This document shows, piece by piece, positions 15,330 through 23,368 of a stretch of DNA of 24,696 bases (position 1 is its first letter; every line of letters starts with the position of its first letter). A program made the translations under genes and the position numbers. Source of the stretch: Verrucomicrobiota bacterium (GTDB lineage Bacteria; Verrucomicrobiota; Verrucomicrobiia; Chthoniobacterales; UBA10450); the NCBI GenBank assembly GCA_003218785.1, contig QHOM01000019.1:1-24696 (forward strand), written 5' to 3'. Below the pieces are notes generated by a model that made no database searches, was not told where the DNA came from, and worked only from the letters and a program-made list of their open reading frames with translations.

Positions 15330-15902
15330 TCACGGCGCGTGCCAGCCGCGACGAATCAGACTGATGGCAATCGCGGCGAGAAGGAGTGCGATTATTTTCG
15401 ACACGCCGCGCAAACCCTGTCTCCCCATCCACCGCGTAAACAGGTCGGCGTTACAAAACGCGATCGCAACCAGTGCAAGGTTTACCAGAAGCGAGATTAG
15501 CGTAAAGACGAGGCCGACCGTATCGACCAAAATCAGCAGCGCGGTGAGAAGTGCAGGCCCGGCGATCAGCGGCATCCCGAGCGGAACGACGCCGAACTCG
15601 TCGCTGCCGGCGCGATCTTGCGCGCCAAGACCGAGCAATTCACGTCCCGCCAGACCCAGTAGAATCAGACCACCAGCAACTTGAAAATCGGCAACCGTAA
15701 TCCCAAGCGCGGCAAAAATAATTTTCCCAAGAAAAATAAAGCCGATAGCCACGCAAAAGGCGGTAAAGATTCCGAGAAATGCCTGTTGTTTTCGATGTTC
15801 ACCCGAGGCGTTCGTCCCGAGTCCCATGAACACTGCCACGAGTCCAATCGGATCGATGGCGACAAAGACCGGAATAAAAGCGAGGAAAAATCTTTCGATC
15901 AT
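15330..15902 (-). CDS. MarC family integral membrane protein
   Basis: A 190-residue, almost wholly hydrophobic protein with about six membrane segments. It opens with FFLAFIPVFVAIDPIGLVAV, the hallmark MarC/UPF0056 start, including the DPxG motif. A second family block, VVPLGMPLIAGPALLTALLI (about 105-124), has the matching PLxxGP pattern of the internal duplication. The length matches the usual ~200 residues. The biochemical role of MarC proteins is unsettled: the old link to multiple antibiotic resistance was withdrawn for E. coli MarC. The start ATG 15902 is just ahead of the plus-strand peptidase gene (ATG 15984), so the two diverge across about 80 bp. The gene converges on the lipoprotein gene. 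Confidence 0.9.
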   Translation of the reverse strand: MIERFFLAFIPVFVAIDPIGLVAVFMGLGTNASGEHRKQQAFLGIFTAFCVAIGFIFLGKIIFAALGITVADFQVAGGLILLGLAGRELLGLGAQDRAGSDEFGVVPLGMPLIAGPALLTALLILVDTVGLVFTLISLLVNLALVAIAFCNADLFTRWMGRQGLRGVSKIIALLLAAIAISLIRRGWHAP

Positions 15903-15983
15903 GGCAGCGGCTGGCGTGTTTTCGCTTTACCGACGAAACCTTCTACACAATGTTCGCTGTCTCCATCAATCAAAGCTTTCCAA

Positions 15984-18122
15984 ATGAAAAACTTGTGCTT
16001 GTCGATCTTGCTCTCCACCATGGTTGTCGATCTCTCCGCCGCCGAACTAAAATCCGTCGATGATTTTCGGGTTGCCGCTGCGAAGGCGAACGCCGTGCTG
16101 ACGATCCCCGACTGGGAGCAAACGCCGCAAGCGGTCGAGTCCGCCATGAATGATGCAATCGCGAAAGCGAACAAGGCGCTCGACCAAATTGGAGCGCAGG
16201 ATTTGGGCAAGGTGACGTTTAAAAGTACCGTGGTTGCGCTCGACGATCTCACTTATCAAGCCGGACTTGCGGCGAACAAAGCAACGATCATCAAAGAGAC
16301 GAACACGGATGCCGCGATGCGCAGCGCGGCGGAGAACGCAGTAAAGGCTTTTCAGGAATGGGCGGTCGGGATTGATTATCGCGAAGACGTTTACAAGGCG
16401 ATCAAGGCTTTCGCGGACACGCATCCGAAGCTCTCCGGCGAAGACGAAAAGCTGCTCAGCGAAACGTTCCGCGATTATCGGCGCGCGGGTTTGGATTTGC
16501 CTGCAGATCAGCGCAAGGAAGTCGAACAGCTTCGCAAGGAGCTATCCAAATTAGGAACGGATTTCGACACGAATATTGTTAAGGCAAGCGCTCCGGTTAT
16601 GTTCACAAAGGCCGATTTGGATGGCCTGCCTGACAGCTTCTTCGCCTCGCCTGGCATCAAGACCGGAGACGACGCCTACACCGTAATGGCAAATGTTACC
16701 TGGCAATTCAATACCGTAGAGGAAAACGCGAAGAGCGAAGCCACGCGCAAGCAACTTTACGTGATTCGAGAAACGCTTGCTAAAGACGTAAACGTGTCGG
16801 TTCTCAATCAAATGCTTGCGCTTCGCAACAAGATCGCTCTGCGACTGGGTTATAAGTCGTGGGACGATTTCCAAACGGAGGTCAAAATGGCTAAGACCGG
16901 GGCCAATGCCGAAAAATATATCAACGATTTGGTCACCGGAATTCAGCCGAAATTCGACAGCGAAGTGGCGGAATTACAAAAATTGAAGGCCGCCGATACG
17001 AATGATCCCAACGCAAAGATCGAGGTATGGGACTGGCGCTACTACAGTAACCAGCGGAATAAGCAAAAATACGCCGTCGATAAGGAAGCGCTGCGCGCGT
17101 ATTTCCCGTTCCAAAAGGTGCTCGACGGCATGTTCAATATTTACCAAAGCATTTTCGGCCTGAAGTTTGAAAAAATCACCGCGCCTGACATGTGGACCGA
17201 TGACCTCCAGCTTTATCTCGTGACCGACGCCGCCACGGGCGAGCCGCTCGGCATGTTTTATCTCGATATGTTTCCGCGCGAAGGCAAGTTCAACCACTTT
17301 GCCCAGTTCGATATCATTAGCGGCAAGCTGTTACCGGATGGAAAATACCAACGGCCAACTGTCGCCTTGCTCTGCAATTTCCCGCCCGCCACCGCAGACA
17401 AGCCATCGCTGCTGACGCATACCGATGTGGAAACATTGTTTCACGAGTTTGGTCACGCTCTCCATTCGATTGTCACTCGTGCGAAGTACGGCCGCTTTGC
17501 CGGGACTCATGTTCCCGGTGACTTTGTTGAAGCGCCTTCTCAGATGCTGCAAAACTGGGTCTGGGACAAAAGGGTACTCGACACGTTTGCAGCCGATTAT
17601 CGCGATCCATCAAAAAAGATTCCGGCTGACATCATCAAAAAAATGAACGACGCCAAGCTGGCCAATGCCGGTGTTTTTTATCGGCGCCAGTTCGCATTCG
17701 CATCACTAGATCTGGCGCTTCATGATCAGCACCCAGAAAATGACAGCTACGACTGCGTAGCAATTTCGAATCCGATTCTGGAAAAGGTCTTCCTGCCAAT
17801 CGATCCGAGCACGACATTCGTTTCCTACTTTGGCCATTTAAACGGCTACGATGCCGGTTACTACGGATACGCCTGGGCGGATGCGATCGCTGCCGATATG
17901 GCAACCGTGTTTGAAAAAGCCAAGAATGGTTACCTCGACAAACAAGCCGGTTTGCGATTGCGTCGCGAAATTTACGAACCAGGCGATTCACGTGACGTGA
18001 CCGTCTCGATCGAAAAATTCCTCGGCCGAAAACAATCGATCCAACCGTTCCTGAAAAAGATCGGCATCGGACCAGAGGAGAAAAAGAAAGCGCCCGCCGG
18101 GCCCTCGCAGGAGAGCCGCTAA
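15984..18122 (+). CDS. Exported M3-family zinc metallopeptidase (Dcp/oligopeptidase A type)
   Basis: A 712-residue peptidase. ATG 15984 begins a clear signal peptide, MKNLCLSILLSTMVVDLSAA, so the enzyme is likely periplasmic. The frame is open back to 15681, but that part overlaps marC antisense and does not look coding. The long alpha-helical N-terminal half is typical of M3 enzymes. The zinc site is HEFGH (487-491) in TLFHEFGHALHS, with the third ligand Glu516 in GDFVEAPSQMLQNW. The substrate-binding GYDAGYYGYAWADA region follows near the C-terminus. Family members cleave dipeptides or short oligopeptides; which type applies here is not evident. Export separates it from E. coli Dcp and OpdA, which are mainly cytoplasmic, and suggests use of external peptides. 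The C-terminal tail is Lys/Pro-rich (PEEKKKAPAGP). A GC-poor inverted repeat follows the stop. Confidence 0.93.
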   Translation: MKNLCLSILLSTMVVDLSAAELKSVDDFRVAAAKANAVLTIPDWEQTPQAVESAMNDAIAKANKALDQIGAQDLGKVTFKSTVVALDDLTYQAGLAANKATIIKETNTDAAMRSAAENAVKAFQEWAVGIDYREDVYKAIKAFADTHPKLSGEDEKLLSETFRDYRRAGLDLPADQRKEVEQLRKELSKLGTDFDTNIVKASAPVMFTKADLDGLPDSFFASPGIKTGDDAYTVMANVTWQFNTVEENAKSEATRKQLYVIRETLAKDVNVSVLNQMLALRNKIALRLGYKSWDDFQTEVKMAKTGANAEKYINDLVTGIQPKFDSEVAELQKLKAADTNDPNAKIEVWDWRYYSNQRNKQKYAVDKEALRAYFPFQKVLDGMFNIYQSIFGLKFEKITAPDMWTDDLQLYLVTDAATGEPLGMFYLDMFPREGKFNHFAQFDIISGKLLPDGKYQRPTVALLCNFPPATADKPSLLTHTDVETLFHEFGHALHSIVTRAKYGRFAGTHVPGDFVEAPSQMLQNWVWDKRVLDTFAADYRDPSKKIPADIIKKMNDAKLANAGVFYRRQFAFASLDLALHDQHPENDSYDCVAISNPILEKVFLPIDPSTTFVSYFGHLNGYDAGYYGYAWADAIAADMATVFEKAKNGYLDKQAGLRLRREIYEPGDSRDVTVSIEKFLGRKQSIQPFLKKIGIGPEEKKKAPAGPSQESR

Positions 18123-18128
18123 AAGTTC

Positions 18129-18192
18129 GCCACAGACGACACAGATTCAGAATCCATCTGCCTATCTGTGAAAATCTGTGTCAATCCGTGGC
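18129..18192. repeat. Imperfect inverted repeat after the M3 peptidase gene
   Basis: GCCACAGACGACACAGATT (18129-18147) faces AATCTGTGTCAATCCGTGGC (18173-18192). The inner 10 bp (GACACAGATT / AATCTGTGTC) and outer 5 bp (GCCAC / GTGGC) are perfect. ATCTGTGAAAATCTGTGTC also carries a short tandem ATCTGTG. I recognise this wording as a widespread intergenic repeat type in environmental genomes (from memory). Confidence 0.6.
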
Positions 18193-18231
18193 TAGGCTTT
18201 CTTCTGTTTTGTCGCGCTCAAAGCTAACATT

Positions 18232-18594
18232 ATGACTTGCATGACATCTTCTCACCCGCCGGCGTGCCAACAATTACGAGTTCTCGCCAATGAGCACTTT
18301 ACCGTGGAAGCGTGCAGCACTTGCTCTATCCCGGGCTATTTGATTGTGATGCCAAGAGATGCTGTCGAGTCGCTGTCGCAGATGAATCCCTCAGCTCTCG
18401 CATCGCTCGGGCCGACGTTCGCAGTGACCACGGCTGCAATCCAAGCGGTCGTTCGACTACAGCGGGCTTATTGCACTATGTTCTCCGAGCAGACACGCGT
18501 TGTTCACTTTCACCTTTTTCCGCGAACGGAATGGCTAACGGCCAAATATTTTGCTGCTCATTCGCATGATACCGAGGTTTCGGCCCGCGACTGA
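18232..18594 (+). CDS. HIT (histidine triad) family protein, C-terminus displaced by a frameshift
   Basis: A 120-residue product with HIT-superfamily wording: GYLIVMPRDAVESLSQMNPS (35-54), then a helix LASLGPTFAVTTAAIQAVV, then VVHFHLFPR (90-98). In the triad H-x-H-x-H the last two histidines, His92 (the nucleophile position) and His94, are present, but the first is Val90. HIT proteins hydrolyse nucleotide phosphoanhydrides or phosphoramidates, so activity is likely but altered. CSTC (28-31) may be a remnant metal site. The frame stops at 18594, yet the overlapping frame from 18591 reads LMDWARRTFQTPITGMDRDE, which looks like the natural end of the protein. One added G in GCGGAC at 18588-18589 would join them into a ~155-residue protein. 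So this is either a recent frameshift or a base-call error. Confidence 0.7.
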   Translation: MTCMTSSHPPACQQLRVLANEHFTVEACSTCSIPGYLIVMPRDAVESLSQMNPSALASLGPTFAVTTAAIQAVVRLQRAYCTMFSEQTRVVHFHLFPRTEWLTAKYFAAHSHDTEVSARD

Positions 18595-18701
18595 TGGATT
18601 GGGCGCGGCGAACGTTTCAGACGCCAATTACCGGCATGGACAGGGATGAGATATTGGAAAAGATTCGAGCCAAGTCTCAGCCTACTCCAATTGAGGCATA
18701 G
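18594..18701 (+). pseudogene. Displaced C-terminal segment of the HIT protein
   Basis: A 35-codon reading frame (ATG 18594, overlapping the HIT stop as TGATG) encodes MDWARRTFQTPITGMDRDE and then a charged helix ending at TAG 18701. It reads best as the lost tail of the HIT protein after a one-base deletion. A separate, translationally coupled micro-protein is possible but less likely. Confidence 0.5.
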
Positions 18702-18707
18702 CATGGT

Positions 18708-19136
18708 GTGAAAATCACGGTCACCGAATTGCCCTTTAATAGCCTTCTTGGCATTCGCCCCGCCGGCGACTCTGCGCATCTACTGGAACTGCCATCAGGC
18801 AGTCCGTATCTCAATCATCTCGGCACAGTTCATGCGGGCACTCAACTCGCGCTCGCTGAGGCATCGACCGGTGAGTTTTTGCTCAGACATTTCGGTTCCT
18901 CTGATAGCGTTATCCCGACCGTGCACCGCGTGGAAGCGAAATTCCGTAAGCCCGCAAATGGCAGCATCATGTCCACCGCGAGTGCCGCGCCTGTATCTCT
19001 CGCTCGGTTCGACGTAGAGCTTTCGTCGAAAGGCCGTTCGATCATTCCAATTACAGTAGAGATCTACGACGAATCCGGTGCACACACGCATTCTGCAACG
19101 TTTGACTGGTTTATCCAGCTTGAGAAAAAAATCTGA
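18708..19136 (+). CDS. Hotdog-fold thioesterase-like protein (DUF4442/PaaI type)
   Basis: A 142-residue single hotdog-domain protein from GTG 18708. YLNHLGTVHAGTQLALAEAS (34-53) is the signature central helix, with the HAG turn (42-44) and Glu51 in the place of the catalytic acid. VHRVEAKFRKPANGSI matches the next strand pair and ELSSKGRSIIPITVEIYDESG the terminal strands. Such proteins hydrolyse acyl-CoA or acyl-ACP thioesters, usually as tetramers in the cytoplasm. The acyl substrate is unknown. It starts 6 bp after the displaced HIT tail and precedes the methyltransferase remnant by 32 bp, so it may belong to one plus-strand transcript. Unlike its neighbours it has no visible lesion. Confidence 0.82.
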   Translation: MKITVTELPFNSLLGIRPAGDSAHLLELPSGSPYLNHLGTVHAGTQLALAEASTGEFLLRHFGSSDSVIPTVHRVEAKFRKPANGSIMSTASAAPVSLARFDVELSSKGRSIIPITVEIYDESGAHTHSATFDWFIQLEKKI

Positions 19137-19168
19137 CCAAGCTTAGGCCCACTGCCACTTCTCAATTT

Positions 19169-19928
19169 ATGCGAGCAGAGCCGAATGCCTACTCTCGTCG
19201 GTGGTTTGAGTTCTTCCACATCGGTATTGGCGAGGCTCGCACGACGCAAGAGACAGCGTTCGTCTGCCGTTGCGCTCCCTTGCCGCATTTCTGTAAACTT
19301 GTAGATGTGTGTTGCGGCACGGGACGACACGGTCGGGCTCTTTCTGGCCGCGGCTACTCGGTGATCGGCATCGACCGCGATCGTAATGCCCATCGCGAAA
19401 GCTCGCGCGCAAGCTGGCGGCCCAAGCTACGTGAACAGGGACATTCGCGACTACCGACCGGAATCCAGCGCGTTCGATGTCGCGATCATCATGTCTCAGA
19501 GCTTCGGCTATTTCGATCCGACAACAAATCGGGACGTGCTTGGACGGCTTGCAGCTGGATTGCGTGAAGGCGGTCGTATCATTCTCGATTTGTGGAGCCC
19601 GGAGTTTTTTGCCGCTCATCAGGACGAGCGCGAGTTCAAGGTACCTAGCGGAGTAGTTCGAGAGGCCAAACGTGTAGAGGGCGACCGGCTCTTCGTGCAC
19701 CTCGATTACCCGGATGGTGGTCAGGAACAGTTCGAATGGCAGTTATTCTCGCCGGCCCAAATAATTTCAATGGCAGAGTCAGTCGGCTTAACGCGGTTAC
19801 TCGCGTGCACAGATTTTGATAAGACGACTTTTCCGTCTCCCATTAATCCCCGCGTCCAATTCCTTTTCGAGCGTTCCGGCGCATCACGGGCAACATCGGC
19901 CATTTGTGACTATCGAGTATCTCGCTGA
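19169..19928 (+). pseudogene. Class I SAM-dependent methyltransferase split by a 1-bp frameshift
   Basis: Two overlapping frames make one protein. The first, from ATG 19169, carries the SAM-binding motif I, LVDVCCGTGRHGRALSGRGY, then VIGIDRDRNA. The second frame continues AKARAQAGGPSYVNRDIRDY, then AFDVAIIMSQSFGYFD (motif II region), LREGGRIILDLWSPEFF and the remaining strands to TGA 19928. The junction is the CCC at 19389-19391: with CC the reading would run ..RNAIAKARAQ.., uninterrupted. So a single inserted C breaks a roughly 250-residue methyltransferase of unknown substrate. It is a real pseudogene or a sequencing error at a short run. The methyl acceptor cannot be predicted. Confidence 0.8.
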
Positions 19929-19975
19929 TCGTCGTGAGTTCATCACACGCGTACTGGCTTCGTGAGGGCCGATAT

Positions 19976-21122
19976 ATGAAAAACGCGTTTCGCCTTTTCG
20001 TTGGAATCCTTCTCACCGGTGCGATGTCGTGCCTGCCGGCCGATGAATTGGCATTACGTCTGCAGCCGGCGTTAGAGACGATCACGCCACGGGTTGCTCG
20101 CGCACATCAAGATTCTCGCGTCGGATCAATTCGAAGGCCGCGCGCCGGGAACAAAAGGCGAGGAGCTGTCCATCAAGTACATCACTGATCAGTTCAAACA
20201 GACTGGGTTGAAGCCGGGAAACCCAGACGGGACTTACATCCAGGAAGTCCCTCTGGCTGGGATCAAGAGCGAGCCGCGAATGTCATTCACGATTGGCGAC
20301 AAAACCACTGAGCTGAAATATCCCAATGATTTCATTGCGTCATCGGCACGTCTCCAACCAGAGATCAAGATCACTGATTCAGACGTGGTCTTTGTTGGAT
20401 ACGGCATCGTCGCGCCCGAGTACGGGTGGGACGATTACAAAGATGTCGATTTGCGCGGCAAGGCGTTGCTGATGCTGATCGGCGATCCGCCAATTCCCGA
20501 TCCGAACGATCCGTTAAAGCTCGACGACAAAATGTTTAAGGGAAAAGCGATGACTTATTACGGGCGCTGGATTTACAAATACGAAATTGCCGCACAAAAA
20601 GGCGCTGCGGCCGCCGTGATCATTCACGAGACTGGACCGGCCGGCTATCCCTATTCAGTCGTGAAAACGAGCTGGGCCAAAAGAATTACGAGATAGATGC
20701 GCCAAACAAAAACATGGGCGCGGTGGAGGCGCGCTCCTGGGTCACACTCGATGCTGCGAAGAAATTGCTGGTCGATTGCGGCCAGGATTTTGAAGCGCTG
20801 AGGAAATCGGCGATCACAAAAGAATTCCGGCCGGTGGTGCTAAATGCTAATGCGTACGTCGAGATCAAACAGCAGATTCGCTCATTTAAATCGCACAATG
20901 TGATCGGCAAACTCGACGGTAGCGATCCGAAATTGCAGGATGAATACAGAGGGTGGGAAACCTATCACGCTCGGCGGTGTCCAGTCCCCGACAGTAGTTC
21001 ACACTTTCATCTACAGCGACGATCCAGATGTCCATGGAGTTCTCCAGTTCCAAGTGGATTATCGCAATCGCGTCGAGTACTCACAGACCCTCATTCGGAT
21101 GTTCGAACCGCCGCCGCAGTAG
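19976..21122 (+). pseudogene. M28-type peptidase (PA-domain) remnant: two frameshifts and a lost zinc domain
   Basis: ATG 19976, after a GAGGG ribosome site at 19963-19967, starts a signal peptide (MKNAFRLFVGILLTGAMSCL). The frame breaks at GGG 20091-20093; with GG it would run ITPRLLAHIKILASDQFEGR, the standard M28 opening. A PA-type region follows (TDSDVVFVGYGIVAPEYGWD, DLRGKALLMLIGDPP). The frame breaks again at GGG 20674-20676; with GGGG it would read SWGQKNYEIDAPNKN. The third part continues to IGKLDGSDPKLQDEY (about 20945), exactly where M28 enzymes should give the first zinc ligands (YTAHWDH-type). Instead the sequence changes to unrelated DNA. The catalytic half is missing, so the product cannot be an active aminopeptidase. 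Confidence 0.8.
20940..21122 (+). other. Unrecognised 60-codon frame joined to the peptidase remnant
   Basis: From ATG 20940 a frame encodes ITLGGVQSPTVVHTFIYSDD, then PDVHGVLQFQVDYRNRVEYS, and ends at TAG 21122. The amino-acid mix looks coding, and it is not part of an M28 peptidase as I know the family. It may be the 3' end of another gene left by a deletion that removed the peptidase's catalytic domain. I see no clear family. Confidence 0.3.
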
Positions 21123-21335
21123 TCGGTGGACGCGACATTACCCGTGATGAAGCGCATTGAACTGCGGCTTGACACACAGGCTGGTCTCTCGGGACTCGAA
21201 AATTCGTCGTGCAATATTGTGTTGACGCCGCCAGCGGCTCCGGCCCAATCCGCTTGATGTTGAGCTAGCAAAGAACTCAGTTGCAATGCGGCGGATTAGA
21301 TGGTTGAATCGCGGCTCGCGAAACTGAAAATCTCA
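21123..21335. other. 213-bp spacer without a recognised gene
   Basis: All frames are short and none resembles a known protein. It may hold more decayed DNA from the peptidase region and the upstream region of the small basic protein at 21336. No strong hairpin or promoter was seen. Confidence 0.4.
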
Positions 21336-21440
21336 ATGGGCTCGCTCAAGAAAAGACGCAAAGCGAAAATTGCAAAGCACAAGCGCCGCAAGCGCATGAG
21401 GCAAAGTCGCCATAAGAAGCGTCTCCGCTACAAAGCATAA
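21336..21440 (+). CDS. Very small basic protein, AURKAIP1/COX24 (mS38/bS22-like) family
   Basis: A 34-residue protein starting MGSLKKRRKAKIAKHKRRKR (residues 1-20) and ending RQSRHKKRLRYKA. More than half the residues are Lys or Arg. This is the pattern of the AURKAIP1/COX24-domain mini-proteins annotated in Bacteroidota and Verrucomicrobiota, related to mitochondrial ribosomal protein mS38 and the actinobacterial small-subunit protein bS22. By that relation it probably binds 16S rRNA in the 30S subunit (inference). The MGS-LKKRRK start is the conserved one. An in-frame ATG at 21300 would add 12 residues not typical of the family. It is well below usual gene-finder length limits. It stands alone between the peptidase remnant and the TPR gene, 78 bp ahead of the latter. 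Confidence 0.82.
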   Translation: MGSLKKRRKAKIAKHKRRKRMRQSRHKKRLRYKA

Positions 21441-21518
21441 CCTGTTGCCACCCCTGATTCGTTTGGGCTCGCGTGCGCTGGTTTGCGGAGGATGGCGCCA
21501 AAAGCTAGAATCGGAAGT

Positions 21519-23363
21519 ATGAGGGAGCAGGTAAGACACGGTGTTTCGGCGCCGTGGGGTTTCGTTTTCGCACTCGTTATTTTCGCGTCCACAAATACCG
21601 GAATCGCCAAAACTCCGCGCACTTTGGCTCCACCGATCAGACCTGCACCTGCCGGAATAAAACAAATCGGACGTCAAGATGATTCATTCAATCTCAAACC
21701 GCCCCCCGACCTGGCTTTGCGTCCGGAGAACGAACGCAAAGCCGGGGCGCTGGCGCATTTTATCGAAGGAATGGCGTTCGAGGAAAACGGCGAGATGGAT
21801 CAAGCCCTGGAGGCGTATCGCAAAGTGCTCAACGTCGATCCCGGCCAATCCGAACTCGCGTCACGCGTGGCGGCTTTGCTGATACAGCAGGAGGATTTCC
21901 CGCAGGCAATTGACATTTTAAAGGATGCGATCAAGGCGAATCCGAACGATGCCGAGCCCTACCGCCAGCTGGCCTTCATCTATGCGAAGTATCTCAAGAA
22001 AATGGATCAGGCTGTCGATTATGCCAATCGCGCCATCGCGCTCAATCCGCGCGATATAGAGGCTTACCAGCGTCTTGTCGAAATCGAGTTTGCGGCGGGA
22101 GAAGAAAAAAAGGCGCTCGACGCTTTGGATCGCGCCGCAAAAGTTCGGAGCGATGACGCGAATTTCTGGACGCGACTCGGGAAACTTTACGCAGCCATTC
22201 TTTTCAAACCTGACTCATTGCCGAAATCGGATGAATTGAAACGGGTCAACGAAATTTTCAAAAAAGCAGCGGAACACGCCAACGACGATCCCGCGGCCCT
22301 CAAAGACATAGCGGATTACTACGCGTCGTCACAACAACTCAAGGAGGCGATCCCGCTTTATCTTCGCGTGCTGGAACTACAACCAGATGACGCCAACGCG
22401 CGGGAAAAACTGGCGACTGGTTTCATTTTGACGAATCAGCGTGGAAAAGCGGTCGAGATGCTCGAGCAAATTATCAAACAGCATCCGGAAAAATATCAGC
22501 CGTATGATTTGCTTGCGCAGGTGCTGGACGATGAAGCACGATCGCTTCAGCGCGCAAACCGTCTTGACGAAGCTAAAGCCAAGTTTGCAAAAGTAGCCGC
22601 AAACTACGAGCAAAGCCTGCTGATTAATCCCAATCATGCTGGCACATATTTGCGCTTGGCAGAGCTGCTCCTCGGTCCTCTCAAAGATCCGGAGCGCGCA
22701 GTGAAAATGCTGGCAGAAGTCCGTCGCCGGTTTCCCGGCGCGCCAGAGATCGTTTACTATCTAGCGATTGCTCAGCGCGAGGCGAAGCAAACCCAGCAAG
22801 CGGTAGCGACCTTTGAGGAAGCCCTCCACGAAGCGCAAGCAGATCAGGACAATGAAATCGTAAACGCTAAATTCTATTTTAACTATGGCGCAACGGCCGA
22901 ACAGGCAGGTTTGTATGAAAAAGCAGCGGACTTGCTTCGCAAATCAATTGCACTCGATCCAGCAAACGCGGCGGAAGCTTACAACTACCTTGGTTACATG
23001 TGGGCGGATCACAACATGCAACTGGACGAAGCCGGGGAGATGATCAAACGCGCGCTAGAGATTGAACCCAACAACGGCTCTTACCTCGACAGCCTCGGCT
23101 GGGCCGAGTTCCGGAAGGGGAAATTCGATCAAGCCCTGGCCGACCTGCTTCGCGCTGCGAAAAGCATGGGCCGTGAAGACCCGGTTGTGTTCGAACACAT
23201 TGGCGACACTTATTTGAAATTGGATCGCGTGCCAGAGGCATTGGAAGCATGGCAAAAAGCGCTGGCGCTCGATCCGAAAAACAAGGAGCTCGCAGAGAAG
23301 ATCGAGAGTACCAAGGCGACGATCACCAAAGGGTCGCCAGCAAAGACGAATCCCACCCAGTGA
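21519..23363 (+). CDS. Exported tetratricopeptide-repeat protein
   Basis: A 614-residue protein from ATG 21519. The N-terminus has a signal-like hydrophobic core (FVFALVIFASTNTGIA), so it is probably periplasmic. From about residue 70 to the end it consists of some eleven or twelve TPR units, for example ALEAYRKVLNVDPGQSE, AVDYANRAIALNPRDIEAYQ, AIPLYLRVLELQPDDANARE and ALEAWQKALALDPKNKELAE. The last units, YNYLGYMWADHNMQLDEAGE with GSYLDSLGWAEFRKGKFDQA, resemble the C-terminus of outer-membrane-associated TPR adaptors such as LbcA of Pseudomonas (memory, low weight). It probably works as a scaffold. Alternative starts are ATG 21492 and TTG 21483; GGAGG directly abuts ATG 21492, too close to serve it. 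The stop overlaps or nearly touches the next gene, so the two form an operon. Confidence 0.88.
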   Translation: MREQVRHGVSAPWGFVFALVIFASTNTGIAKTPRTLAPPIRPAPAGIKQIGRQDDSFNLKPPPDLALRPENERKAGALAHFIEGMAFEENGEMDQALEAYRKVLNVDPGQSELASRVAALLIQQEDFPQAIDILKDAIKANPNDAEPYRQLAFIYAKYLKKMDQAVDYANRAIALNPRDIEAYQRLVEIEFAAGEEKKALDALDRAAKVRSDDANFWTRLGKLYAAILFKPDSLPKSDELKRVNEIFKKAAEHANDDPAALKDIADYYASSQQLKEAIPLYLRVLELQPDDANAREKLATGFILTNQRGKAVEMLEQIIKQHPEKYQPYDLLAQVLDDEARSLQRANRLDEAKAKFAKVAANYEQSLLINPNHAGTYLRLAELLLGPLKDPERAVKMLAEVRRRFPGAPEIVYYLAIAQREAKQTQQAVATFEEALHEAQADQDNEIVNAKFYFNYGATAEQAGLYEKAADLLRKSIALDPANAAEAYNYLGYMWADHNMQLDEAGEMIKRALEIEPNNGSYLDSLGWAEFRKGKFDQALADLLRAAKSMGREDPVVFEHIGDTYLKLDRVPEALEAWQKALALDPKNKELAEKIESTKATITKGSPAKTNPTQ

Positions 23364-23368
23364 TTAAA

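Noticed and set aside
15681..15983. Upstream extension of the M3 peptidase frame
   Set aside because: It overlaps marC on the other strand and lies before a clear signal peptide starting at ATG 15984. Its Lys/Asn-rich wording does not look like coding sequence.
18580..18600. Programmed ribosomal frameshift in the HIT gene
   Set aside because: There is no slippery heptamer or downstream structure, and three similar lesions in nearby genes make mutation or sequencing error more likely.
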